A stretch of DNA of 64,000 bases from positions 116,257-180,256 of the forward strand of contig JBPOJB010000011.1 in the NCBI GenBank assembly GCA_052034005.1, read 5' to 3'. Positions 42,441 to 51,324 of the stretch are shown one piece after another; positions within the stretch are counted from its first letter, which is position 1; each line of letters starts with the position of its first letter. Made by a program: the position numbers and the translations under genes. Under the pieces are notes generated by a model that searched no databases, was not told the DNA's origin, and saw nothing but the letters and a program-made list of their open reading frames with translations. Source of the stretch: JAAYDI01 sp052034005. Lineage in GTDB: Bacteria > Planctomycetota > Planctomycetia > Pirellulales > Pirellulaceae.

Positions 42441-44089
42441 CGTGGATCGCTCTTCAATGGCGGTACGAACACGTCGAGTATCATCAGGCGCGCGGGCGCC
42501 GCGGCGGCCGAGTCATCCGGGCTCTGGCCACGATAGGAGGATGATGGTCGTTCGGCCAGCGTCGCGGTCTCGCTCAGATCGGGCGGACGGATGACGATGC
42601 GCGGCGGATCGCCGTCCGCCGGATTGGTGATGAACAGGTCGCTGGCCTTCAATCGCCGTTCGCTGGCCCGCACCTCCCGGATGTCCACGACGTCACCCGG
42701 CCGGAGCGACAGGCGATTGAGCACCACGTCGCGGCGCGTGTGGGGGCTGTCGCCGGCCACATGGATGTTGATCTTGCCGACACGGAACATGTCGCCCTCT
42801 TCAATCTGGTAGACCAGGTCCAGCTGGCCGGGTTCTTCCAGGAAGCGTGGCGACGCCTTGATATTGGCGAAGATATGACCTTGGCTGCCATACGCGTCCC
42901 GCAGTGCATTCTCGTCGATCTGCATCTTGGTCAAGTTGAAATAGTCGCCCCGCTGGAGCTTCAGCAGGCCGAGCAGCTGGGCGCTGTCGTATTTCTGGTT
43001 GCCCACCACCGACAAGTCGCGGATGCGATAGCGCGGCCCCTCGTCGATCACGAACGTCAGCGTCGCCCACTGGCCGGACGCGTCATAGGTGATCTCGCGC
43101 GAAATCCGCGCTTTGAAGTAACCCAGGTTGCGGTAGTAGGTCTCCAGCTTCTCGCGGTCCGCCGCGATCATCGTCGGGTCGACCTTGCCGCCGAACAGGT
43201 ACTTCGCAAACCCGGGCTTCGACTGGATCAGCGTCTTGAGGCGCGCGTCGGTCACAAAGCTCGGATCGTTGCCCACGAACCGGACCGCCCAGATGCGTTC
43301 GATCGGGCTCTCGTCGATCCGCAGGACGACCCGGCGATCCTCGGGCTTGTCCCCTTCGACGATCGTCACCACGGTCCTGCAGTAACCCTTGGATCGGTAG
43401 AACTCCTCGACTTTCCGGCGGGCCTCCTGCACCGTGTAGATGTTCAGCGCCTCGCCCTGCTTGAGGCCCGATTCCTTCAGCAGCTTTTTGTCCGTCACGT
43501 ACCGATTGCCGATGAACAGGATGCCGTCGATCATCGGCCGCTCGACCACCTCGAACGTGACGTACACCCCGGCCGCCTCGTACTGCTTGTGCACGCGGAC
43601 GTTCTGGAACTTCCCGGTGGCATACAGGCGACGCACGTCTTCCTGCACCAGCTGTTCGTCATAGTTGCGCTCTTTGCGCGTCTTGATGTGGCGGAGCATC
43701 TCGGTCTGGCGGACCTTCTTGTTTCCGGTAATCGAAACGCCCAGCACCAGGCTGGCCGGCTCCCGCGCAGCCGCCAGGCCGGCCGTCGGCGGTGGCGACG
43801 GGGTACCGGGCGCCGTCAGTTCCGGTCCGACGGCCGGCAGCGCAGGCAGTCCGTCGTCGGGCGCCTGCCCCCGATAGACGGTCAGCGCGCCGGCCTGCGG
43901 CGGGCCCGGCGCCTCGGCGGCGCGCCCTGTCGCGGCGGGCAACACACAGACGACAACCCATACGGCCCATCGTCCGGCCCGTGTCAGAGGAGGTACATGA
44001 GCAGCCAAGATCGGATTCCGTGAAATGGCACGACCGCGCAGGCCGCACGCTCTACAGCGCCCCACGGGAGGTGGTGTCCCGGCCGACAC
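42437..44089 (-). CDS. BamA-type POTRA-repeat protein lacking a barrel
   Basis: The 550-residue product carries a hydrophobic signal-like segment (about residues 40-58), a Pro-rich linker, and about five POTRA-like repeats between residues 110 and 505. Recognisable units include ITGNKKVRQTEMLRHIKTR, FIGNRYVTDKKLLKESGLKQ and VVGNQKYDSAQLLGLLKLQ. It ends in a proline-rich tail with no beta barrel. POTRA domains receive periplasmic outer-membrane protein substrates for the barrel, which is the next gene. The start is uncertain: GTG at 44089 is given, and downstream alternatives exist. It lies about 100 bases after dnaB on the same strand. Confidence 0.85.
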   Translation of the reverse strand: MSAGTPPPVGRCRACGLRGRAISRNPILAAHVPPLTRAGRWAVWVVVCVLPAATGRAAEAPGPPQAGALTVYRGQAPDDGLPALPAVGPELTAPGTPSPPPTAGLAAAREPASLVLGVSITGNKKVRQTEMLRHIKTRKERNYDEQLVQEDVRRLYATGKFQNVRVHKQYEAAGVYVTFEVVERPMIDGILFIGNRYVTDKKLLKESGLKQGEALNIYTVQEARRKVEEFYRSKGYCRTVVTIVEGDKPEDRRVVLRIDESPIERIWAVRFVGNDPSFVTDARLKTLIQSKPGFAKYLFGGKVDPTMIAADREKLETYYRNLGYFKARISREITYDASGQWATLTFVIDEGPRYRIRDLSVVGNQKYDSAQLLGLLKLQRGDYFNLTKMQIDENALRDAYGSQGHIFANIKASPRFLEEPGQLDLVYQIEEGDMFRVGKINIHVAGDSPHTRRDVVLNRLSLRPGDVVDIREVRASERRLKASDLFITNPADGDPPRIVIRPPDLSETATLAERPSSSYRGQSPDDSAAAAPARLMILDVFVPPLKSDPR

Positions 44090-44193
44090 ACGCGGCAGCT
44101 GAGCGGCGTAGAAATACAGAAACTCGCGGCTCAGGACAAGGGAGATTTCACGCGCGGTCCGGGCGACGGGCTAAACGGGCGAAACTGGCGAAA

Positions 44194-45633
44194 CTAGAAT
44201 TCCGGCGCGGCGCCGGGCTCGTCGTACGAGTCGAACTCCTCGAGCCGCTCGGGCGCCTTGTCTTCGAAGCGCGTGTACTCCTTGCGCCAGACCAGGTCGA
44301 TGTCGCCGATCGGTCCGTTGCGCTGTTTGGCGACCAGCACTTGAGCTTGGCCGGCGACCTGATCGCGCTCCTCCTCGCGTCGAAAGTACTCTTCGCGATG
44401 CACGAACATGACGACGTCCGCATCCTGTTCAATGGCGCCGGATTCGCGCAGGTGGCTGAGTCGCGGGCGGTGTTCCCGGGCGTCTTCCATCTGGCGGTTG
44501 ACCTGGGCCAGGCAGAGCACGGGCGCCTCGAGTTCTCGGGCGAGGCCTTTGAGTCGTCGCGCGATCTTCGCCACTTGCTCTTGCCGCGGGTCCTGCGGAT
44601 TGTCCGGCTCGATCAGCTGGAGGTAGTCGATCACGATCAATCCCAGGCGGCCATTGAGGCGTTTGACGCGTCGGGCTGCCGCGGCGATCTCGGTGACCGT
44701 GCGGCTGGGCGAATCATCCACATGCAGTTTGCCCTGGCTCACCTTGCCGGCGATCGCCACCAGGCGGCGCCGTTCGTCCTGCGGCAGGGTGCCGTTGCGC
44801 AGCCGGTGGCCGTTGATCCGTCCGACGGAGCAGAGCAGCCGATCGGCCAGTTCCATGGAGGACATCTCCAGGCTGACGAACAGGGTCGGGATGGCCTGGT
44901 GAATGGCCACGTTTTCCGCGATGTTCATCGCGAACGCGGTCTTTCCCATGCCCGGCCGTGCGGCCAGGATGATCAGTTCCGAGTTGTGGAGGCCGCCGGT
45001 CAGTTTGTCCAGGTCGGCGAACCCGGTCTCCACCGCGTCCGTGCCCAGCGTGCCCCGCATGCGCTGGTCGATGCGTTCCATGGCCTTGATGAGCACCTCG
45101 CTGATACTCGAGATGCTCGTCACCGTGCGCCGGTTCATCACCGCGAACAACTGCTGCTCGGCGAAATTCAGGAACTCCTTGGCATCCTGGGACTGTTCGT
45201 ACGCGCGGGTGAGAATCGTGGTGCTGGCGTCGATCACCGATCGGAACACGGCCTTTTCGCGCACGATGTTGGCGTAGTATGCGGCGTGGGCGGCGTTGGG
45301 GACCGCCTGGCTGACGCGGGCCAGGAACGGTGCGCCGCCGATCCTCTCGAAATCGCCCGCCTTCTTGAGCCGGTCGACCAGCAGCGTGATGTCCACGCGT
45401 TTGCCCGCATTGTGCATCTCCTGCATGTGCTCGAACAACAGGCCGTGCGTTTGGTCGTAGAAGTCGTCGTGCCGCACGATCGTGGCGACCTCGTCGCACA
45501 CATCGGGCTTGAGCATGATGCTGCCGAGCAGTCCCAGTTCGGCGTCCAGGTTGTGGGGTGGTTGCCGGTCCAGGACTTCCGCGGCGTGCCGTACGGCTCG
45601 CCGCGACAGGTCGAAGCGTCGGATATCAGCCAT
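44194..45633 (-). CDS. dnaB: Replicative DNA helicase
   Basis: The 479-residue DnaB has the N-terminal domain (PPHNLDAELGLLGSIML) and a RecA-like motor with Walker A ARPGMGKT (225-232), LFVSLEMS, the Walker B-type LIVIDYLQLI and the arginine-finger region near AQVNRQMEDAREHRPRLSHLRESGAIEQDAD. It unwinds DNA ahead of the replication fork. The ATG at 45633 has GGAGGGA six bases upstream. An ATG 15 bases earlier overlaps that site. The gene ends the rpsF-ssb-rplI-dnaB run. No intein interrupts it. Confidence 0.96.
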   Translation of the reverse strand: MADIRRFDLSRRAVRHAAEVLDRQPPHNLDAELGLLGSIMLKPDVCDEVATIVRHDDFYDQTHGLLFEHMQEMHNAGKRVDITLLVDRLKKAGDFERIGGAPFLARVSQAVPNAAHAAYYANIVREKAVFRSVIDASTTILTRAYEQSQDAKEFLNFAEQQLFAVMNRRTVTSISSISEVLIKAMERIDQRMRGTLGTDAVETGFADLDKLTGGLHNSELIILAARPGMGKTAFAMNIAENVAIHQAIPTLFVSLEMSSMELADRLLCSVGRINGHRLRNGTLPQDERRRLVAIAGKVSQGKLHVDDSPSRTVTEIAAAARRVKRLNGRLGLIVIDYLQLIEPDNPQDPRQEQVAKIARRLKGLARELEAPVLCLAQVNRQMEDAREHRPRLSHLRESGAIEQDADVVMFVHREEYFRREEERDQVAGQAQVLVAKQRNGPIGDIDLVWRKEYTRFEDKAPERLEEFDSYDEPGAAPEF

Positions 45634-45827
45634 GTACAGTCCCTCCATGACGGATGGTCAATGGCCGTCGCGCATACGGGGTGCAGCGCCGACGAAACCC
45701 GCAGGTCATCTTATCACCCGGCCGGAAGCTGGCAAGCAGCACGGGGCGCACACGGGATCGGCCCATGCGGCGGCGGCCCATGCATGGCGCACGGCCCGGA
45801 CTGGACAGGCTGGCATCCGATCCCAGT

Positions 45828-46370
45828 TCAGCTGGTGCCTTCGGCGTCGATCGCGGTCGGGACGACCCAGACCGTCAAGTCGGTCGTGATCGATTGGTGC
45901 AGCTGGACCTTGACCTTGTACATGCCCAGTTCCTTGAGCACGCCTTCGAGCTTGACCTGATCGGCCGTGATGTGGATGCCCACCTGCTTCAGGCCGCTGA
46001 CGATCTCCGCGGCGCCGACGCTGCCGTAGAGGTGTCCCGCGTCGTTGGCGTTGGCGCTGATCGTCACGCTCTGCTTGCCGATCTCCGCGGCGATGGCTTC
46101 GAGGCTTGCCAGCCGCTTGCGCTCGATTTCGAGCAAGCGAGCCCGGTGCTTCTCAACCATCCGCTTGTGATGTTTGCTGGCCAGCGTGGCCAGTCCCTGC
46201 GGGATCAGGAAATTGTGGGCGTACCCGGGCTTGACCTCCACGACATCGCCCTGCTTGCCCAGATGATCCACCGACTGGACCAGCAGCAGTTCCACGCCGC
46301 CGTGCGGGCCCTTGGGAAGTCTCTTGAAGCGGGGCCGCGCCACGGGGCGCTTGGATTTCGCGTTTCCCAT
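45828..46370 (-). CDS. rplI: Ribosomal protein bL9
   Basis: The 180-residue product holds the bL9 N-domain (VELLLVQSVDHLGKQGDVVEVKPGYAHNFLIPQGLA), a connecting helix and the C-domain. It is longer than the usual bL9 of about 150 residues because of a basic N-terminal extension of roughly 25 residues (MGNAKSKRPVARPRFKRLPK). The ATG at 46370 follows a weak ribosome site, and a start nearer the conserved domain was not visible. It lies between ssb and dnaB. Confidence 0.93.
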   Translation of the reverse strand: MGNAKSKRPVARPRFKRLPKGPHGGVELLLVQSVDHLGKQGDVVEVKPGYAHNFLIPQGLATLASKHHKRMVEKHRARLLEIERKRLASLEAIAAEIGKQSVTISANANDAGHLYGSVGAAEIVSGLKQVGIHITADQVKLEGVLKELGMYKVKVQLHQSITTDLTVWVVPTAIDAEGTS

Positions 46371-46472
46371 CGTTGTCAACCTGCCATCTCTTCTGCAGGA
46401 AAAAAATAGAACGAACCTTCGACGCGATCGGGGCGCGCTCCGTCGCGCAACGACCGCCTCCGCCACACGCCT

Positions 46473-46916
46473 CTAAAACGGGATGTCATCGTCCGGCGGC
46501 CCGGCCGGAACCGTCTCACGGCCCCCGCTGGGCTGGGCCTGTTCCGCCGCTTGCGCACCGTTGACCGCCCCGGAAGGGCTGCCGGCAGCCCGGTTGCTGA
46601 GCATCTGCATCCGGTCGCCGACAACGCGCAGCTTGGAACGTTTCTGACCTTCGCTCTCCCAGGTATCAAGTTTCAGTCGCCCCTCGATCAACACGGGCGA
46701 GCCTTTACCCAGATACTGGCTGGCGACCTCTGCCGTCCGGCCCCACAGCGTCACGTCGACAAACATCGGCTCATCGACCCAGTCGCCCGCCGGAGTCCTG
46801 CGCCGCTCGTTGACCGCCAGCCCCACATCGGTCACGGCCGTCTGGTTAGCGGTGTACCGCAGTTCCACGTCCCGAGTCAGATTCCCCACCAGGATGACGC
46901 GATTGTAGCTCGCCAT
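46473..46916 (-). CDS. ssb: Single-stranded DNA-binding protein
   Basis: The 147-residue SSB starts MASYNRVILVGNLTRDVELRY and has the OB-fold motifs FVDVTLWGRTAEVASQYLGKGSPVLIEGRL. A Gly/Pro/Gln-rich linker ends in the acidic tip DDDIPF, which binds partner replication and repair proteins. It lies in the conserved order rpsF-ssb, but the small rpsR gene often found next to it is absent from the 102 bases before rplI. Confidence 0.96.
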   Translation of the reverse strand: MASYNRVILVGNLTRDVELRYTANQTAVTDVGLAVNERRRTPAGDWVDEPMFVDVTLWGRTAEVASQYLGKGSPVLIEGRLKLDTWESEGQKRSKLRVVGDRMQMLSNRAAGSPSGAVNGAQAAEQAQPSGGRETVPAGPPDDDIPF

Positions 46917-47042
46917 AGCAACACCTCTGATTCGCCCGCCCGACGGTTACTGAACATTTGTATCCTGCCTGCCGTTAGTCTATGCGCCGGCGGACGCGAA
47001 AGCAAGCCCCCCGTGCCGGGGGCTCCGGCCCCGGAGCGGGCG

Positions 47043-47456
47043 TCAATCCTCGTCCCGTTCCTCATCGCCCTCCTCGTCGGAGGCGGGCACCGGGGTGTCG
47101 GCGGCCGCCCTCGGGCGCGGCACGCTTTCCGTCAGTGCGTGGGCCACCAGCACGTCCACCAGGCGCGGGTCGACTTTCAGCGTCAGGTTTCTGACCACAT
47201 TTTCATTGAGTTTGCAGGCGCGGTTGAACTCGATCACTTTGCTCGTGTCCATGCGGAAGTAGGTGAGCCAGTAGGCGCCTTTCCGATGGCCTCCGATCGG
47301 GTACGCCAGCCGCTGCTCGTTCCACAGCCGGCTGGCGAGCACTTCGCCGCCGCACGCTTGGATCATGTGCGGGATCTGCGCCGCAACGCCGCCCGGATCG
47401 CGAGCGTACCGGTTCGAGTCCAGAATGAACATGCATTCGTAAACGCTACTGGCCAA
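47043..47456 (-). CDS. rpsF: Ribosomal protein bS6
   Basis: The 137-residue product starts VYECMFILDSNRYARDP and has LAYPIGGHRKGAYWLTYFRMD and the bS6 strand RNLTLKVDPRL. A longer acidic tail (DEEGDEERDED) follows. It lies between pth and ssb, as in the usual bacterial order. Confidence 0.94.
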   Translation of the reverse strand: MASSVYECMFILDSNRYARDPGGVAAQIPHMIQACGGEVLASRLWNEQRLAYPIGGHRKGAYWLTYFRMDTSKVIEFNRACKLNENVVRNLTLKVDPRLVDVLVAHALTESVPRPRAAADTPVPASDEEGDEERDED

Positions 47457-47492
47457 GTTGATCTCTCCCAGTCGTACGTGCGTGCGTGCGGG

Positions 47493-48086
47493 TCACACGG
47501 CTCTGTGCTCATCGCCCGACGCGGGGTCCGCGTTGTAGCGATTCATGCAGAACTCAATGCCTTCGCGTACCCAGTCCAGGGCGGCATCGGCCGCCCGCTC
47601 CGCCGCAGATTGTATCACATCCACTTCTTCCGGATGAAACCTGCTCAAGACGTAGGCGGCCACGTCCCAGCCGTCCGGTGGCGCGCCGATCCCGACCCGC
47701 AGCCGCGGCACCTCGTCGGTCCCCAGGCGGTTCAGGATGTCCTGCAAACCTTTCTGCCCGCCGGAGGAGCCTTTGGGTCGGCACCGCAGCTTCGCCAGCG
47801 GCAGGTTGAAATCATCGCAGATCACCAACAGATCCGCGAGGTCCAGCTTGAAAAAAACGCGCGCCTCCAGCACGCTCAGCCCGCTGCGGTTCATCCACGT
47901 GTGGGGGCACAGCAGCATCACCTGGTGCTCGCCCACCCGCGTCTCCACCGTCTCTCCATGGAATCGGGCCCGCCCACGCGGCTGGTTCCACCGCGCGGCC
48001 AACCGCTGAGCGACGACAAACCCGATGTTGTGCCGCGTGGCCTCGTACTTGCGTCCCGGGTTCCCCAGACCGACGATCAGTTTCAT
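47493..48086 (-). CDS. pth: Peptidyl-tRNA hydrolase
   Basis: The 197-residue product has LIVGLGNPGRKYEATRHNIGF with Asn9 and catalytic His19, TWMNRSG (Asn66) and VICDDFNLP with Asp92, the residues that act in bacterial Pth. GSSGGQKGL is also conserved. Pth recycles peptidyl-tRNA released from stalled ribosomes. It lies between rplY and rpsF on the same strand. Confidence 0.96.
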   Translation of the reverse strand: MKLIVGLGNPGRKYEATRHNIGFVVAQRLAARWNQPRGRARFHGETVETRVGEHQVMLLCPHTWMNRSGLSVLEARVFFKLDLADLLVICDDFNLPLAKLRCRPKGSSGGQKGLQDILNRLGTDEVPRLRVGIGAPPDGWDVAAYVLSRFHPEEVDVIQSAAERAADAALDWVREGIEFCMNRYNADPASGDEHRAV

Positions 48087-48129
48087 GGCCGCAGGTCTCT
48101 CCGTGCGCCCCGCGCAGCACCGCGTCGGA

Positions 48130-48762
48130 CTACTCGGAATCCTCCTCACCCTCCTCCGCCTTGCGGCCAATGACCTCCGGCTCCTCCGGGCCCGCTGCCG
48201 CCTCCACCACCTCCTCCTCGGTCGGGATCTGGGCCTCGCAACTGACCACCACCGAGTCGGCCGGGGTCATCAACACCACGTGCGGCGGCAACGGAACGTC
48301 CGACAGCAGGATCGACTGGCCCAGACGCAGGTTCCGGACGCTCGCCACCAGCCGGTCTGGAATCTCGCCCGCCGGGCACTCGATCGCCACGTCGAACAGT
48401 TGGTGCGTGATGATACCCCCTTCCTTCGTGCCCGGCGCTTCGCCGCGCAGCTCCAACGGCACCGTCACCTCGACCCGCTCCTGCTCGCTCACCCGCGCCA
48501 AATCCAAATGCAGCACCTCCGTGCCGTAACAGTCCCACTGCACGGCGCGTATCAATGCCTTCTCGTCCAGGTTGCCCTTGAGATCCACCAACTTGCTGCC
48601 GTGCCGCAGTACCGCGCGTACTTCCGCAGTGGGGATCGCCAGGTTCACGTTCGCCTGGCCGTGCCCGTAGAGAATGGCCGGTGTCTGGCCGGAACGCCGC
48701 AGCCGGCGCACCCGCCCCGTACCCAGTTCGTTTCGCACGGACACGTTGAGAATGTCGGTCAT
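48130..48762 (-). CDS. rplY: Ribosomal protein bL25 (CTC family)
   Basis: The 210-residue product is the long bL25/Ctc form. An N-terminal 5S-rRNA-binding domain (MTDILNVSVRNELGTGRVRRLRRSGQTPAILYGHG) is followed by the beta-rich C-domain (EVTVPLELRGEAPGTKEGG) and an acidic, Glu-rich tail. GAAAGGGG lies ahead of the ATG. The groES-like gene is divergent upstream. Confidence 0.93.
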   Translation of the reverse strand: MTDILNVSVRNELGTGRVRRLRRSGQTPAILYGHGQANVNLAIPTAEVRAVLRHGSKLVDLKGNLDEKALIRAVQWDCYGTEVLHLDLARVSEQERVEVTVPLELRGEAPGTKEGGIITHQLFDVAIECPAGEIPDRLVASVRNLRLGQSILLSDVPLPPHVVLMTPADSVVVSCEAQIPTEEEVVEAAAGPEEPEVIGRKAEEGEEDSE

Positions 48763-49023
48763 CGTCGCCCCTTTCGGCGATTGGCTGCGAGCTGCGAATT
48801 CTCCGGCGACTGGCCGAGCCGCGGGCCGCCGGGTGATGCACTTGCGGGTGCAGGAAACCCAACATTTTGCCAGATTCCCTGGCGAAGACAAGCCCCAACG
48901 CGGGGAAGAAAAAGGCGGGCGGCCGGCCACTTCCGGCCCCCGTTTCCCTTGCACAGACGGGCGGCAGCATGTAGGTTGATCGCGACGACGTGAGTAGGGT
49001 CCTAGAGCGCAGGGTTCGGGTCT

Positions 49024-49344
49024 ATGCCCAAGACACGCAAAGAGGTGTTCGAATACGTGGAACCGATCGGGGCGCGCGTGTTGGTGCGCAAGGACGAGCC
49101 GAAGCGCGAGACCAAGGGCGGCATCGCGCTGCCCGACGCGTCGGAGATCCCGACGATCACCGGGCGGATCGTGGCGATTTCGACCCAGGTGGAGCGCGAC
49201 GAGGACGTGCCGTTGCGGCAGTACGACAAGATCCTGTTCCACCCGAAGAACGCCATTCCGGTGGATTTCGAGCAGGACAATCAGCTGTTCGTGGTCCCGG
49301 TGGAAGACGTCGTGGCCGTGTTTCGCCGTTCGGCCAAGACGTGA
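49024..49344 (+). CDS. groES: GroES-type co-chaperonin
   Basis: The 106-residue product belongs to the GroES family. It has PIGARVLVRKDEPKRETKGGIALPDASE, which includes the mobile-loop region, then a roof/base strand set ending in VVPVEDVVAVF. It is somewhat diverged, and no groEL is adjacent. It is the only rightward gene inside a leftward block running from the sugar-nucleotide gene to the Omp85 pair. No CIRCE heat-shock operator was seen upstream in the 261-base gap. Confidence 0.85.
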   Translation: MPKTRKEVFEYVEPIGARVLVRKDEPKRETKGGIALPDASEIPTITGRIVAISTQVERDEDVPLRQYDKILFHPKNAIPVDFEQDNQLFVVPVEDVVAVFRRSAKT

Positions 49345-49357
49345 GCGGGCCGTCCCA

Positions 49358-50332
49358 TCAGGTGCCCTGCGTGCTGGGCGGGGGCTGGAACATCTCGCTA
49401 ACCGACTGGTCGTGATGGATGCGTCGGATGGCTTCCGCCAGGAGCGGCGCGACGGTCAGGATTTCGATCTGGGCGATGGCCTGCTCGGCGCGGAGCGGGA
49501 TGCTGTTGGTGATCACGACGCTCGAGATGGGCGCCGCCTGGATGTTCCGGATGGCCGGCCCGCAGAGCACGCCATGGGTGGCGGCCACGTGGATTTCGCG
49601 GGCGCCGGCCGCGTGGACCAGGCGCGCGGCGCCGCAGATGGAGCCGGCGGTGCTGATCATGTCGTCGAACATCAGGGCCACCCGGCCTTCCACCGGCCCG
49701 CCGATGATGTTCTCCTGGTTGGTTTTCCAGGCGGTGGCGCGCCGTTTGTCGACGATGGCCAGCTTGCCGCCCAGCCGTTCGGCGTGCCCGCTGGCCCGCT
49801 TGATGCTCCCCTCGTCCGGACTGACCACCACGATGTCCGCCGCGCGGAACCCGCGTTTGATGAAATGCTCGTTCAACACGGGGGCCGCATAGAGGTGATC
49901 GACCGGCACGTCGAAGAAGCCTTGGATCTGGGCCGCGTGCAGGTCCATGGTCAGCACGCGGTCGGCCCCGGCGCGCGTGATCAGGTTTGCGGTCAGCTTG
50001 GCCGTGATGGGGGTGCGCCCCTCGTCCTTGCGATCCTGGCGGGCATAGCCGAAGTAGGGGATCACGGCGGTGATCCGCGCGGCGCTGGCCCGCTTGCAGC
50101 TGTCGATCATGATCAACAGCTCCATCAGGTTGTCGTTCACCGGCGGGCAGGTGGGCTGGACGAGGAACACGTCGCGTCCGCGCACGTCCTCCTCGATCTT
50201 GCAGAAGTTCTCCCCGTCGGGGAACTTGCCCAGCGAGACGGCCCCCAGGGGAAGATTGAGGAACCCGCAGATGGCCTTGGCCAGCGCCGGGTTGCCCTGG
50301 CCGCTGAAAATCTTCAGTTCGCGGATCTGCAT
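49358..50332 (-). CDS. prs: Ribose-phosphate pyrophosphokinase
   Basis: The 324-residue product has the PRPP synthetase motifs FSGQGNPALAKAI, FGYARQDRKDEGR, TMDLHAAQIQGFFD (about 129-141) and the PRPP-binding loop DDMISTAGS (223-231). It makes PRPP for purine, pyrimidine, histidine and tryptophan synthesis. Its start abuts the stop of the upstream sugar-nucleotide gene, so the two are coupled. The convergent groES ends 13 bases past its stop. Confidence 0.95.
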   Translation of the reverse strand: MQIRELKIFSGQGNPALAKAICGFLNLPLGAVSLGKFPDGENFCKIEEDVRGRDVFLVQPTCPPVNDNLMELLIMIDSCKRASAARITAVIPYFGYARQDRKDEGRTPITAKLTANLITRAGADRVLTMDLHAAQIQGFFDVPVDHLYAAPVLNEHFIKRGFRAADIVVVSPDEGSIKRASGHAERLGGKLAIVDKRRATAWKTNQENIIGGPVEGRVALMFDDMISTAGSICGAARLVHAAGAREIHVAATHGVLCGPAIRNIQAAPISSVVITNSIPLRAEQAIAQIEILTVAPLLAEAIRRIHHDQSVSEMFQPPPSTQGT

Positions 50333-51076
50333 CTACAGCCCCATCTTCTCCATGGCCGCCTCGACGACGGCCAGGTCACTGAAGGTGTTGATGCTCAGCG
50401 CCTCGCACGGCTGGAGCACCGGGAGCGCACGGACCGTCTCGCCCCACGCGCGGAGGATCCCCGGACAGTCGGTCACGTAATACTCACCCTGGCGGTTGGT
50501 GTTTTGCAGCGCGTCCAGCGCTCGGACCAGCTTGCCCGCGTCGAACAGGTAGGTGCTCATGTTCACCTCCGTGATCGCCCGCTGGCGGCTGTCGGCATCC
50601 TTCTCTTCGACGATGGCCACGAACTGGCCGGCCGCGTCGCGCACGATGCGTCCCAGCCCGGCAGGGTCGTCCTTGTGGAGCGTGCCCAGCACGCAGGCCG
50701 GCCGATCCGCCTCGAACGCACTGAACAGGGCCTGGACCGAGTCGACCTGGAGCAGCGGGGAGTCGCCGGTCACGATCAGCACGGGGCCGGCGTGCTGTTC
50801 CAGTTGGGTCCGGCACATCTTCACGGCGTGGCCGGTCCCCAACTGCTCGACCTGCTCGACGAACTCCACGTCCGGGTGCTTCCCCAGCGCCTGCCGCACC
50901 AGGTCCGACCGGTAGCCGACGACCACCAGCAGGCGCTGGACCCCGGCCTGGCGCAGCACGTCGAGCACGAACTCGACCATGGGCCGGCCGCGCACCGGGC
51001 ACAGGACCTTGGGCAGTTCCGATTTCATCCTGGTCCCTTTTCCGGCCGCCAGGACGATGGCCAGTCGTTTGCTCAT
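50333..51076 (-). CDS. Stand-alone GlmU-type nucleotidyltransferase
   Basis: The 247-residue product matches the pyrophosphorylase half of GlmU: LAAGKGTRMKSELPKVL (about 9-25), LGTGHAVK, VTGDSPLL and GEYYVTDC. It would transfer a uridylyl group to a sugar-1-phosphate, most likely GlcNAc-1-phosphate. The left-handed-beta-helix acetyltransferase half of GlmU (another 200 residues) is missing here. The next gene, prs, starts one base after the stop, so this is not a frameshift of a longer gene. A specificity other than UDP-GlcNAc is possible. Confidence 0.85.
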   Translation of the reverse strand: MSKRLAIVLAAGKGTRMKSELPKVLCPVRGRPMVEFVLDVLRQAGVQRLLVVVGYRSDLVRQALGKHPDVEFVEQVEQLGTGHAVKMCRTQLEQHAGPVLIVTGDSPLLQVDSVQALFSAFEADRPACVLGTLHKDDPAGLGRIVRDAAGQFVAIVEEKDADSRQRAITEVNMSTYLFDAGKLVRALDALQNTNRQGEYYVTDCPGILRAWGETVRALPVLQPCEALSINTFSDLAVVEAAMEKMGL

Positions 51077-51324
51077 CGAGTTGTTTCGCCAAGGGGAAGG
51101 GCGGGAGGCGAACACACGCGCCTGGCGGAAACGGCGGATCCAGGTGCGGTTTGCACGTCACTTCAATCTTGCCACGAACGGCCCGCCGGTTCCAGAGGGG
51201 CCGGCCGGCCGGGGGCCCGAGTCTCGCCCGGCGCACGTTGACATGCCGGCCGGTGGGGCGCTACAATCGTCGGTTTTCCTACAACCGGGCGCCGGCCGGC
51301 CCCTTTGTTGCGAAGGCCACTCCC

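Noticed and set aside
48763..49023. A CIRCE heat-shock operator upstream of the groES-like gene
   Set aside because: No TTAGCACTC/GAGTGCTAA inverted pair was found in the 261-base gap.
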